A stretch of 15,748 bases of DNA from CAYNXB01 sp964401045 (lineage in GTDB: Bacteria > Pseudomonadota > Alphaproteobacteria > Sphingomonadales > Sphingomonadaceae). The DNA is taken from NCBI GenBank assembly GCA_964401045.1, contig CAYNXB010000060.1, positions 1 through 15,748 on the forward strand. Reading direction: 5' to 3'. The notes beneath the pieces are model-generated. The model had not been told where the DNA came from, made no database searches, and saw nothing but the letters and a program-made list of their open reading frames with translations. The translations under genes were made by a program, and so were the position numbers. Shown piece after piece: positions 5,775 through 14,242 of the stretch (positions within the stretch are counted from its first letter, which is position 1; each line of letters begins with the position of its first letter).

Positions 5775-6965
5775 ATGAACCGCCTGCTGCCGCCCGCCCT
5801 TCATCACCTGCTGCTGCGTTTGGCGCACCGCGTACGCCATCACTGGCGCCAACTGGCGAAACGGCCGCTCGCCGGTGTCTCGGTGATCGTGACCGACGAT
5901 GCGGGACGCGTGTTGCTTGTGCGGCATAGCTACGGACCCAAGGTATGGGCGCTGCCCGGCGGTGGGCTCGGGCGCGGTGAAGCGCCCGCCGCCGCCGCCG
6001 CGCGCGAACTGCGGGAGGAGTTGGGGTGCGCGGTCGCCGGGATCGAGCGGGTGGCAACGCTGCAGGAAACGATCTCCGGCGCGCCGCATACCGCCTACAT
6101 CTTCACCGGAAGGTTGGCCGGTGGGGTTCATCCGGACGGTCGCGAAGTGGTCGCCGCTCAATTCTTCCCGGTCGGTGCGCTTCCGGCAGACCTTGGCGCA
6201 TCCAGCCGCCGCCGGATCGAAGCGTGGGGCGTGCCCGCGCCGCTCTACGACACCATCGGGATCGACTACGCCAACTTGCGCCGGCCGGATCCGCGCATCG
6301 CCGAAGTGATCGATCGCGCGCTCGGATCGGCGCAGACCGTGCTCAATGTTGGAGCCGGCGCCGGCTCATACGAGCCCAGCCACCGGGAAGTGACGGCGGT
6401 AGAGCCATCGGCCGCGATGATTCGCCAGCGTCCGCCGTCAGCGGGGCAGGCGATCCAGGCGCACGCGGAGGAACTGCCGTTTGCAGACGGGAGCTTCGAC
6501 GCGGCGACGGCGATCCTGACGGTCCACCATTGGACCGATCAGGCGAAGGGCCTTGCCGAGATGCGCCGCGTGGCGCGCGGTCCGGTTGTTCTGCTGACGT
6601 TCGATCCCGCATTCCGTAACGCCTGGCTGCTCGACTACTTCCCGGCCCTCGCCACGCTCGATGACGGGCAGATGCCGGCACTGGCCGACTATCGAAAGTG
6701 GCTCGGCCCGGTCGAGATCTTGCCGGTGCCGATCCCGCACGATTGCAGCGATGGCTTTCTCCACGCCTATTGGCGGCGGCCGCGCGCCTACCTCGATCCG
6801 CGCATCCGCAACGGGATGTCGTCGTTCTGGCGCATCGGCGACCTGTCGGCCGGGCTCGCGCGGCTGGAGGACGATCTCGACAGCGGTGCGTGGGCCGCGC
6901 GCCACGGGCATTTACTCGAACTCGATGCTTGCGACCTCGGCTACCGGCTCGCGGTCACGACCTAG
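5775..6965 (+). CDS. Nudix hydrolase fused to a class I SAM-dependent methyltransferase
   Basis: A single uninterrupted frame of 396 residues joins two enzymes. Residues about 30-150 form a Nudix domain with a complete Nudix box: Gly63, Glu69, Arg77-Glu78, Glu81-Glu82 and Gly84 (pattern GX5EX7REUXEEXG), which hydrolyses a nucleoside diphosphate linked to another group. Residues about 157-396 form a methyltransferase with SAM motif VLNVGAGAGSYEP (189-201), acidic Glu210 after strand 2 and LPFADGSFDAATAILTVHHW (234-253). Each half resembles proteins I know as separate sphingomonad genes. The joint lies near GVPAPLYDTIGIDY, where a GTG could serve as an internal methyltransferase start. A basic N-terminal helix (residues 1-30) precedes the Nudix domain. 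The stop overlaps the facing dinB stop by four bases. Substrates are unknown. Confidence 0.88.
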   Translation: MNRLLPPALHHLLLRLAHRVRHHWRQLAKRPLAGVSVIVTDDAGRVLLVRHSYGPKVWALPGGGLGRGEAPAAAAARELREELGCAVAGIERVATLQETISGAPHTAYIFTGRLAGGVHPDGREVVAAQFFPVGALPADLGASSRRRIEAWGVPAPLYDTIGIDYANLRRPDPRIAEVIDRALGSAQTVLNVGAGAGSYEPSHREVTAVEPSAAMIRQRPPSAGQAIQAHAEELPFADGSFDAATAILTVHHWTDQAKGLAEMRRVARGPVVLLTFDPAFRNAWLLDYFPALATLDDGQMPALADYRKWLGPVEILPVPIPHDCSDGFLHAYWRRPRAYLDPRIRNGMSSFWRIGDLSAGLARLEDDLDSGAWAARHGHLLELDACDLGYRLAVTT

Positions 6966-8077
6966 AGCAGGGAGAGTTGCGCGTCCGCGCGCGCGGGGTC
7001 GCCGTCCCCCTCGCCCCCGAGGCCGCTCAGCGTCAGTCCCATCAGCCGGATCGGCAGCGGCAGCGGCAGCGCTTCGTCCAGAATCGCGCGGCTCACCTGC
7101 GCGAATTCGCGCTTGCCGGCGATCGGCGCGGCGAGCGACTTCGCCCGGGTCATGATGCGGAAGTCGGTGAACTTCATTTTCAAAGTCACCGTGCGCCCCC
7201 GCAGCTCGCGCTCCTCGATCTGCGGCCACACGATGTCGACGATGTTGTCGAGCGCTTCGCGCAGCGCGGGCCCGCTCGACAGGTCTTCGTTGAACGTCCG
7301 CTCGCTGCCCAGGGACTTCCGGATGCGGTTGGCGCGTACCGGCCTGAGGTCAATCCCGCGCGCGGCGCGGTAGAGATATTCGGCGAAGCTGCCGAAATGC
7401 GCCTTGAGGAACGCCAGGTCCTTCAGCGCGAGGTCGGCGCCGGTCTCGATCCCGAGCCGGGCCATCTTCTCCGCCCCGCGCGGGCCCACGCCGTGGAACC
7501 GGCGGATCGGGATCATTCCCACGAACGCAGCTCCTTCGCCGGGGCGGACAACGCACAGACCGTCGGGCTTGTTCTGGTCGCTCGCGAGCTTGGCGAGGAA
7601 CTTGTTGTAGCTCACACCGGCGCTGGCGGTGAGCTGCGTCTCCACCTTGATCTCGGCGCGGATGCGCTCGGCGATGCGGGTCGCCGAACCGATGCCGAGC
7701 AGGTCATCGGTCACGTCGAGATAGGCCTCGTCGAGGCTCAGCGGCTCGACGTGCGGGGTGTAGACGTGGAAGATTGCGCGGATCTGCTGCGACACTTCGC
7801 GGTAGGCGTCGAACCGGCCCTTGACGAAGATCAGATCCGGGCAGAGCCGCTTTGCGGTGATTGAGGGCATCGCGGAGCGCACCCCGAACTTTCGTGCCTC
7901 GTAGCTCGCCGCGGCGACCACCCCGCGCGCCGATGAGCCACCGACCGCCACGGGCTTGCCGCGCAGGCTCGGATCGTCGCGCTGCTCGACGCTGGCGAAG
8001 AACGCGTCCATGTCCACGTGAATGATCTTCCTGAGGCCCGCGGCCTCGTCATCCCCGTCATGCGCGCGAGTCGCCAT
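6962..8077 (-). CDS. dinB: DNA polymerase IV (DinB), Y-family translesion polymerase
   Basis: Error-prone polymerase of 371 residues that copies past damaged bases. The palm holds catalytic Asp22 and Asp24 in HVDMDAFFASVEQRDD, with Phe27 near the steric-gate position, and Asp116-Glu117 in SLDEAYLDVT. ASAGVSYNKFLAKLASD and the helix-hairpin-helix FHGVGPRGAEKM (194-205) follow. The last five residues, QLSLL, are a sliding-clamp-binding motif at the expected place. The open frame continues far upstream, but homology begins just after the ATG at 8077; a GTG eight codons earlier is an alternative. No strong ribosome-binding site and no GTTC-N7-GTTC LexA box were found in the 63 bases shared with the divergent exporter gene, so SOS control is not evident. 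Confidence 0.95.
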   Translation of the reverse strand: MATRAHDGDDEAAGLRKIIHVDMDAFFASVEQRDDPSLRGKPVAVGGSSARGVVAAASYEARKFGVRSAMPSITAKRLCPDLIFVKGRFDAYREVSQQIRAIFHVYTPHVEPLSLDEAYLDVTDDLLGIGSATRIAERIRAEIKVETQLTASAGVSYNKFLAKLASDQNKPDGLCVVRPGEGAAFVGMIPIRRFHGVGPRGAEKMARLGIETGADLALKDLAFLKAHFGSFAEYLYRAARGIDLRPVRANRIRKSLGSERTFNEDLSSGPALREALDNIVDIVWPQIEERELRGRTVTLKMKFTDFRIMTRAKSLAAPIAGKREFAQVSRAILDEALPLPLPIRLMGLTLSGLGGEGDGDPARADAQLSLL

Positions 8078-8140
8078 GCGGCCGATGTAGCCCAGATTCA
8101 CTTTTACCGCAGCGCAACATAGGTCTAGGGGCCCCCAATC

Positions 8141-9394
8141 ATGGCGACTGCGGCAACTACCCGACCCGGAAAGTTCCTCGGCGAGCGCGAGCTCGTCGTG
8201 ATCGTCGCGTTGCTGATGAGCCTCAATGCGCTGACGATCGACGGGATGCTGCCGGCGCTCGGCCAGATGGCGGCCGAGTTCGGCGTCACGAACGGCAACG
8301 AACGCCAGATGGTGGTCGCGGTGTACCTGCTCGCGAGCGGCGTCGGCAGCCTCGTCCCCGGCGTCATCGCGGACCGTTTCGGCCGCCGCCCGGTGTTGCT
8401 GGTTTCGCTGGTCGGATACGCGGTGCTCTCCGTGCTGATCACCTTCGTGCATACGTTCTGGCTGCTGCTGGCGGTACGCGGGATCACCGGCCTGGTCGCC
8501 TCGGGGCTGATGGTCGTCCCGATGGCCATTATTCGCGACCGCTACGATGGTGACCGGATGGCGCGACTGATGAGCCTCGTCTCCGCGGTGTTCATCACTG
8601 TTCCGGTGCTCGCGCCCACGCTCGGGCAAGCGGTGCTGCTGGTCGCCGGATGGCGGGCGATCTTCCTCGGCCTCGCGGGGTTGGCAATGCTGGCGGCGGT
8701 GTGGGTGTGGACGCGCCTGCCTGAATCGCTTCACCCTGAGGACCGTCAGCACATGGACCTGCCGACCATCGGCAAGAACATGAACAAGGCGCTGATCCGC
8801 CGCGAATCGATCGGCTATGTGTTCGGCAGCGCAATGCTGTTCGGCGCGGTGTTCGGCTACGTGAACAGTGCGCAGCAATTGATCGGCGAGCACTTCCAGG
8901 CCGGCACCTGGTTCCCGCTGATCTTCGGCGGCACCGCGGCGACGCTGGCGATCTCGAACATCGTCAACTCGCGCATCGTCGAGCGCTTCGGTGCGCGTCG
9001 CGTGTCGCATGCCGGCATGATCGTGTTCGTCGTGGTGAGCGCGCTGCAGGTGTGGGCGGCGCTTTACCGTGACGGGGACCTTGCGTGGTTCATCCCGCTG
9101 ATGTCGATCAACTTGTGCCTGCTCGGCTTCCTCGGCGCGAACTTCACCTCGATTGCGATGCAGCCGTTCGAACACATCGCCGGCGCGGCCTCGAGCGTGC
9201 AGACATTCTTCCGCATGACCGGCGCGGCGGTGGTCGGGCTGCTGATCGGCCAGGCATACGACGGCACCGCGCAGCCCTTCGCGTTCGCCCTGCTGATCGG
9301 CAGCGTGCTGGCCTTCCTGTTCGTGCTCTACAGCGAGCGCGGCAAGCTGTTCCGCCGCTTCCACGGCATGCCGCCTGGCGGACCCGCCGAGTAA
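8141..9394 (+). CDS. MFS drug-resistance transporter, Bcr/CflA type
   Basis: Inner-membrane major facilitator of 417 residues with about 12 membrane helices, expected to export drugs or metabolites in exchange for protons. Asp34 in the first helix (LTIDGMLPALGQMAAEFG) fits the Bcr/CflA group, motif A is GVIADRFGRRPVLL (74-87), and a motif C-like PVLAPTLGQ lies at 155-163, as in 12-helix drug antiporters. A central cytoplasmic loop lies near residues 190-215. The ATG at 8141 has no ribosome-binding site; GGGGCCCC at 8128-8135 lies just upstream, so initiation may be leaderless or weak. It is divergent from dinB and converges on the next symporter gene with 13 bases between the stops. The substrate is unknown. 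Confidence 0.9.
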   Translation: MATAATTRPGKFLGERELVVIVALLMSLNALTIDGMLPALGQMAAEFGVTNGNERQMVVAVYLLASGVGSLVPGVIADRFGRRPVLLVSLVGYAVLSVLITFVHTFWLLLAVRGITGLVASGLMVVPMAIIRDRYDGDRMARLMSLVSAVFITVPVLAPTLGQAVLLVAGWRAIFLGLAGLAMLAAVWVWTRLPESLHPEDRQHMDLPTIGKNMNKALIRRESIGYVFGSAMLFGAVFGYVNSAQQLIGEHFQAGTWFPLIFGGTAATLAISNIVNSRIVERFGARRVSHAGMIVFVVVSALQVWAALYRDGDLAWFIPLMSINLCLLGFLGANFTSIAMQPFEHIAGAASSVQTFFRMTGAAVVGLLIGQAYDGTAQPFAFALLIGSVLAFLFVLYSERGKLFRRFHGMPPGGPAE

Positions 9395-9407
9395 GCGGAT
9401 CGCAGGA

Positions 9408-11024
9408 TCAGGTGTCGTGCCCGATCACCCGCCGGTATGTTTCCGGCAGGAACAGTATTCCGACCACCAGCGTCATCGCGGCAACCGCGATCGGGTACCA
9501 CAGACCGGCGTAGATGTTGCCCGTCGCCGCTACGGTGGCGAAGGCGATGGTCGGCAGGAAACCGCCGAACCAGCCGTTGCCGATATGATACGGCAGGCTC
9601 AGCGCGGTGTAGCGGATGCGGCTGGGGAACAGCTCTACCAGCAGCGCCGCCAGCGGCCCATAGGTCATCGTCACCGGGACCAGCAGCGCGACGAGGATCG
9701 CGATCACCAGCGGCGTGTTTATCTGCGCCGGATCGGCCTTCGTCGGATAGCCAGCGTCGGCAACTGCGGCCGTGATTCTCTCACCATAATCGGCGAGGGC
9801 GCCGGCCTCGACTTTGCGTTGCCCGACCATGATCGAGCCATCGCCATGCCCCTGGTTGGAATAGGGAATGCCGGCCTTGGCTAGCGTCGATTTGGCGACG
9901 TCGCAGCCGGTCTTGTCGAACGCGGTCTTGCCGATCGGGTCGAACTGGATCGAACAGGTCGCCGGGTCGGCCATCACCGTCACCGGCGCGCGCTCGCTCG
10001 CGTGGGCCAGCGCCGGGTTGGCCGCCGCGGTGAGCGCCGCAAATAACGGATGGAGCGTCGCGATGCCAAGCGCCAGCCCGGCCATGATCACCCACTTGCG
10101 GCCGATCCTGTCGCTCAGCCATCCGAACACGAGATAGAGTGGCGTACCGATGGCCAGCGCGGCCGCGATCAGGATGTTGGTGGTCCAGGCTTCGACCTTG
10201 AGCGTGCGCTCGAGATAGAACAGCGCATAGAACTGTGCAGCGTACCAGATCACCGCCTGGCCCGCGACTGCGCCGAACAGCGCGACGATCCCCCACTTGA
10301 GGTTGGCCCACCGTCCGAACGCCTCGGATAGCGGAGCCGCGGAGGTCGTGCCTTCATCCTTCATCTGCTGAAATATCGGGCTCTCGGAAAGCTGCAGGCG
10401 GATCCACAGCGAGATCGCCAGCAGGATCGCCGAGAGCAGGAACGGCAGGCGCCAGCCCCACGCGGCGAATTCGGCGGGGTCCATCGTGCTGCGCAGCGCG
10501 ATCACCAGCAGCACCGCAGCGAACAGCCCGAGCGTCGAATTGGTCTGGATGAAGCTGGTGTAGAACCCCCGCCGATGCTGCGGCGCGTGCTCCGCGACGT
10601 AAATCGCCGCGCCGCCGTATTCGCCGCCGATCGCGAGGCCCTGGAGAAGTCGCAGCGTGACCAGCAACAGCGGGGCGGCGACGCCGATCGTGGCATAGGA
10701 TGGCAGCAGCCCCACGCAGAAGGTCGATGCGCCCATGATCGTCATGGTCACGAGGAAAGTGTTCTTGCGGCCGACGATGTCACCGACGCGGCCGAACACC
10801 AGCGCCCCGAACGGGCGCACCGCGAACCCGGCGGCGAACGCCGCGAGTGCGAGGATGAACGAGGTCGTCTCGTTGACGCCGGAGAAGAACTGCGCGGAAA
10901 TGTTCGAGGCAAGCAGGCCGTAGAGGAAGAAATCGTACCATTCGAACATCGTGCCCAGCGATGACGCGGCGATCACTTTCGCGTCCGATGAGCGCAAGTT
11001 TCCTGATTTGGCAGGTGTGGCCAT
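9408..11024 (-). CDS. MHS-family MFS symporter with an inserted soluble domain
   Basis: Proton-coupled metabolite importer of 538 residues, related to ProP, ShiA and KgtP. It starts SSLGTMFEWYDFFLYG (21-36), the group hallmark, with RPFGALVFGRVGDIVGRKNT (70-89) and RLLQGLAIGGEYGGAAIYVA (125-144); the second-half motif GWLSDRIGRKW is at 301-311. Family members are usually about 430-450 residues. The excess is a hydrophilic stretch of roughly 100 residues (about 334-436) between late helices, on the predicted periplasmic side, with Cys357 and Cys374 that could form a disulfide. The ATG at 11024 follows a purine-rich GGGGGGAAG; the frame extends to 11177, but that part is unconserved and overlaps the carboxylase gene. 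It lies about 100 bases downstream of the carboxylase, across a REP-like pair. Confidence 0.88.
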   Translation of the reverse strand: MATPAKSGNLRSSDAKVIAASSLGTMFEWYDFFLYGLLASNISAQFFSGVNETTSFILALAAFAAGFAVRPFGALVFGRVGDIVGRKNTFLVTMTIMGASTFCVGLLPSYATIGVAAPLLLVTLRLLQGLAIGGEYGGAAIYVAEHAPQHRRGFYTSFIQTNSTLGLFAAVLLVIALRSTMDPAEFAAWGWRLPFLLSAILLAISLWIRLQLSESPIFQQMKDEGTTSAAPLSEAFGRWANLKWGIVALFGAVAGQAVIWYAAQFYALFYLERTLKVEAWTTNILIAAALAIGTPLYLVFGWLSDRIGRKWVIMAGLALGIATLHPLFAALTAAANPALAHASERAPVTVMADPATCSIQFDPIGKTAFDKTGCDVAKSTLAKAGIPYSNQGHGDGSIMVGQRKVEAGALADYGERITAAVADAGYPTKADPAQINTPLVIAILVALLVPVTMTYGPLAALLVELFPSRIRYTALSLPYHIGNGWFGGFLPTIAFATVAATGNIYAGLWYPIAVAAMTLVVGILFLPETYRRVIGHDT

Positions 11025-11039
11025 CGACTTCCCCCCGTC

Positions 11040-11124
11040 CCGTTCGCCCCGAGTTTGTCGAAGGCCATTCTGTTTTACGCTAGGTGCAGAAAAACCGGGC
11101 TTTGGACAAGCTGGGGCCGAACGG
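11040..11124. repeat. Inverted pair of REP-like palindromic elements (REPIN-like)
   Basis: The left copy at 11040-11066 has core GAGTTTGTCGAAGG, and the right copy at 11097-11124, in opposite orientation, has core GGACAAGCTGGGG. Aligned as inverted repeats they agree at about 22 of 28 positions, with a 30-base spacer. The core gagcttgtcgaag is one I recall as a frequent intergenic element of sphingomonads. The pair fills the gap between the carboxylase stop and the symporter start, and could fold into a hairpin that limits read-through. No RAYT transposase gene is present here. Confidence 0.6.
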
Positions 11125-11127
11125 AAA

Positions 11128-13154
11128 TCAGGACTTCGCGCGTCGCTCCACCCGCGCCAGCAGCGCCTCGACCTCAACCTGCTGGCCTTGCGCGACGGTC
11201 AGCTCCGCCACCGTCCCCGCGAACGGCGCGATGAGCGCATGTTCCATCTTCATTGCCTCGAGCACCACCAGCCGCTGTCCCTCAGTCACTTCGTCGCCCT
11301 CGGCAACGTCGACCGCGATCACCTTACCCGGCATCGGCGCGAGGATCGCGCCGTCGGCGGCGGAGGCGCCCGGCGTTCCGCGCACGGTGCGTGCGAACTC
11401 GAATGCCTGGCCGTCGGAGAATACGACCACGCGCTCGTCGTCGATGACCGCGCTGGCCCCGGGAATGCCTTCCCGGGCGCCCGCCCCGATGCGCCGCGTG
11501 GCTTCCTTGCGCGCCAACACTGCGCTGAGATCGGCGGGCGCATTGAGGCGGAAGCCGCTCGGGCCGCTCTCACCTTCACGCTCCGCCAACACGAGGAAGT
11601 CGGCGGCGCTCTGCCAGACACGTTCGTTCGGCTCGCTCGCAGGCACCAGCATGTCGAGCTTGCGTGCGATGAAGCCGGTATCGAGCCTTGCTGCGATGAA
11701 GTCCTCGTCGCGCAAGGCCTTGGCGAGGAAGGCAGCATTGGTGCGAACCGGCCATACCTCGACCCCCTCCGCCATCTCGGCGAGCCGGCCGATCGCGACC
11801 GCGCGCGTCCCGTCGCATGTGACCAGCTTTGCCACCATCGGATCGTAGAACGGCGAGATAGCATCGCCTTCCTCGACACCGGTTTCGATCCGCCCCACCT
11901 CGCCCAGATCGAAATGATCGAGCGGACCGGTGCTGGGAAGGAAGTCGGATGCCGGATCCTCCGCATAGAGCCGCGCCTCGATCGCGTGGCCGTTGATCGC
12001 CAGCTCATCCTGCCGCTTGGGCAGCGGCTCACCGCTCGCCACCCGTAGCTGCCATTCGACAAGATCGACGCCGGTGATCTCCTCGGTCACGGGGTGTTCG
12101 ACTTGCAGCCGGGTGTTCATCTCCATGAAGAAGATGCTGTCGGCGGAGAGGCCCCCGCTCGCGTCGGCGATGAATTCGATCGTGCCCGCACCGACATAAT
12201 CGACTGCCTTGGCCGCGCGCACCGCAGCGGCGCAGATCGCCGCGCGCGTCGCCTGGTCCATCCCCGGCGCGGGGGCCTCCTCGATTACTTTCTGGTGCCG
12301 TCGCTGGAGNNNNNNNNNNNNNNNNNNNNNNNNNNNNNNNNNNNNNNNNNNNNNNNNNNNNNNNNNNNNNNNNNNNNNNNNNNNNNNNNNNNNNNNNNNN
12401 NNNNNNNNNGGTCCATCCCCGGCGCGGGGGCCTCCTCGATTACTTTCTGGTGCCGTCGCTGGAGCGAGCAGTCGCGCTCGAACAAGTGGACGACGTTGCC
12501 GTGGCTGTCGCCGAACACCTGCACCTCGATGTGCCGGGGTGAGGTGATCCACTTCTCGAGCAGCACTTCGTCGTTGGCGAAGCTTGCCTTGGCCTCGCGC
12601 CGGCAGCTGGCGAGCGCGTCCTCGAACTCGGCCCCAGCATCGACCTTGCGCATGCCCTTGCCCCCGCCCCCCGCGACCGCCTTGATCAGCACCGGCCAGC
12701 CGATCTTTTCGGCTTCGGCCAGCATCCGCTCAGGCGACTGGTCCTCCCCCATATAGCCGGGCGTCACCGGCACGCCGGCGTCGATCATCAGCTTCTTGGC
12801 CGCATCCTTGAGTCCCATCGCGCGGATCGAATCCGGGCGCGGGCCCACCCACACCAGCCCGGCCTCGATCACCGCCTGCGCGAAGTCGGCGTTCTCCGAC
12901 AGGAATCCGTAGCCCGGATGAATCGCCTCGGCCCCGCTCGCCCTGGCCGCCTCGATGATCCGATCGCCGCGCAAGTAGCTCTCAGCTGCGGGCGAAGGCC
13001 CGATATGCACCGCCTCGTCCGCCTGACGCACATGCAGCGCATTGCGGTCGGCATCCGAAAAGACCGCGACGGTGCGTATCCCCATCGCCCGGGCAGTGCG
13101 AATCACCCGGCACGCAATCTCGCCGCGGTTGGCGATAAGGAGCGAGCGGATCAT
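11128..13154 (-). CDS. Acetyl/propionyl/methylcrotonyl-CoA carboxylase alpha subunit (biotin carboxylase plus BCCP), interrupted by an assembly gap
   Basis: Carries biotin and carboxylates it with bicarbonate and ATP, for transfer to an acyl-CoA by a separate carboxyltransferase not seen here. It has the biotin carboxylase N-domain (MIRSLLIANRGEIACRVIRT), ATP-grasp glycine loop AVAGGGGKGMRKV (159-171), MEMNTRLQVEHPVTEEITG, and a C-terminal biotinyl domain with EAMKMEH; the biotinyl Lys is about residue 584. The gene contains 100 Ns (12310-12409) flanked by identical 55-base copies. As printed it is out of frame, but dropping the Ns and one copy gives exactly 624 codons, a 623-residue protein of normal alpha-subunit size. 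The ATG overlaps the crtB stop (ATGA). A methylcrotonyl- or general acyl-CoA substrate is likely but not decidable. Confidence 0.93.
12255..12309. repeat. Left 55-base copy abutting the assembly gap
   Basis: Identical base for base to 12410-12464 and touching the N-run directly. Within the gene both copies encode the same carboxylase segment (residues LQRRHQKVIEEAPAPGMD). This is best read as the end of one contig that really overlaps the next, not as a biological duplication. Confidence 0.95.
12310..12409. other. Assembly gap of 100 N
   Basis: A run of exactly 100 undetermined bases, the conventional placeholder for a gap of unknown size. The flanking 55-base identity shows that the true gap length is probably minus 55, meaning the neighbouring contigs overlap. 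Confidence 0.97.
12410..12464. repeat. Right 55-base copy abutting the assembly gap
   Basis: Partner of 12255-12309, starting at the first base after the N-run. An overlap of 55 is a k-mer length commonly used by de Bruijn assemblers, which supports the contig-overlap explanation. Confidence 0.95.
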
Positions 13155-14242
13155 TGGTCCTCCTCGTCAGGCAGCGGGGTCATGGGCATAGGCGCGGGGG
13201 CGCCTTCCATCCGCAGCTTGAGGAGGATTTCGCCGCGATTCCAGCGGGGCATCTCGACCGGCCGTGCGGGCTTGCGCACGGCTTCGAGCAACGCCCTGGC
13301 GGTCAGCCCCAGCTTTGCCAGCCGACTGACATAGACGCGGTGATCCCACGCTTCGGCCCCCCGCTCGACCACCATGCGCCCGATCGCGCCGTAGATGTTC
13401 GCTGCGGCGAGCACCGCCCAGCGCTGGCGGAAGCCAAGCCGCCCGGTGCCCCATTTGCCCGCAGCCTCGTGCCGCTCGGCGAGGGTGATCAGCCGCGCGG
13501 CCATCTCGGCCAGTTCCTCCCGGTGATGCGGCTTGGCGTGCTGGCCGGGCTCGATGTCCTGCTCCACCATCCATTCCACCGGCAGGTAGCAGCGGCCGAT
13601 CGCATCGTCCTCGACCAGGTCACGGGCGATGTTGATCAGCTGGAACGCCATGCCGAGATCAGCCGCCCGGTCGAGCGTGTCGTGGTCATCGGGATCGACG
13701 CCCATCACTTGCGCCATCATCACGCCCACCGCGCCGGCGACGTGCCAGCAGTAGCGCATCAGGTCTTCCTCGGTCCGCGGGCGCCAGTCCTCGGCGTCGA
13801 GCGCGAAGCCGGCGATGACGTCCTCGGCCATCTCCATCGTCAGCCTTGATTCGAGCGCGACCTGCCCGAACGCATCGAACGCCGGGTCGGCGGTCGGCTG
13901 GCCTTCGAACGCACGGCGGGTCAGCACGCGGATCGCCTCAACCAGGTCGTGCGCTTCTTCCGCGTTGTGCGGCGCGTCTTCCACCGGATGGCCGAACGCC
14001 TGCCCGTCGGCGATGTCGTCGCACCGGCGGCACCACGCATAGAGCATCCATGCCCGCTCGCGCACCGGGCGCTCGAAGATCATCGCGGCCATTGCGAAAC
14101 TCTTCGATCCCGCCGCGATCGCGCGCCGGGCCTCGGCGACAAGGTCCTCGCGTGAGCGTCCGCCGCCCATCTGTCGCGGGGTGGTTCGCATGATCCGCGA
14201 TGGAGCGAGGATGCGCGGGCGGATCGGGCGCGGCGGGCTCAC
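13151..14242 (-). CDS. crtB: Phytoene synthase (CrtB), squalene/phytoene synthase family
   Basis: Condenses two geranylgeranyl diphosphates to phytoene, the first committed step of carotenoid synthesis. Both magnesium-binding aspartate-rich sites are visible: CRRCDDIADG (71-80) and FQLINIARDLVEDD (200-213). GSKSFAMAAMIF (45-56), YAWCRR and RCYLPVEWM also fit the family. Pairing with crtI favours phytoene over squalene. The 363-residue product assumes a GTG at 14242 that overlaps the preceding LOG stop (GTGA) and has an AGGCGG seven bases upstream. ATGs at 14191 and 14170 would remove 17 or 24 unconserved residues and are real alternatives. The tail after GEILLKLRMEG is Pro/Met-rich. Its TGA overlaps the carboxylase ATG, indicating translational coupling. 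Confidence 0.92.
   Translation of the reverse strand: MSPPRPIRPRILAPSRIMRTTPRQMGGGRSREDLVAEARRAIAAGSKSFAMAAMIFERPVRERAWMLYAWCRRCDDIADGQAFGHPVEDAPHNAEEAHDLVEAIRVLTRRAFEGQPTADPAFDAFGQVALESRLTMEMAEDVIAGFALDAEDWRPRTEEDLMRYCWHVAGAVGVMMAQVMGVDPDDHDTLDRAADLGMAFQLINIARDLVEDDAIGRCYLPVEWMVEQDIEPGQHAKPHHREELAEMAARLITLAERHEAAGKWGTGRLGFRQRWAVLAAANIYGAIGRMVVERGAEAWDHRVYVSRLAKLGLTARALLEAVRKPARPVEMPRWNRGEILLKLRMEGAPAPMPMTPLPDEEDQ

Noticed and set aside
4624..6057. Minus-strand open frame of 477 codons opposite the GDT1-like, dps and Nudix genes
   Set aside because: It is low-complexity Arg/Pro/Gln-rich translation covering three real plus-strand genes; a shadow frame.
8128..8135. GGGGCCCC palindrome just before the exporter start as an operator
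   Set aside because: An eight-base G/C palindrome is easily found by chance in this composition and there is no supporting second site.
8078..8140. LexA/SOS box controlling dinB
   Set aside because: No GTTC-N7-GTTC or equivalent alphaproteobacterial box was found in the short divergent region.
8078..9364. Upstream extension of dinB to an 800-codon frame
   Set aside because: The extra 429 codons are the antisense of the Bcr/CflA exporter, rich in His, Arg and Gln, while DinB homology begins right after the ATG at 8077.
11025..11177. 51-codon N-terminal extension of the MHS symporter
   Set aside because: It would overlap the end of the carboxylase gene and run through the REP-like pair, and the residues do not resemble symporter N-termini.
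12255..12464. True tandem duplication or insertion splitting the carboxylase gene
   Set aside because: The repeats abut the N-run exactly and the reading frame is restored by removing one copy plus the Ns, which an assembly overlap explains more simply.
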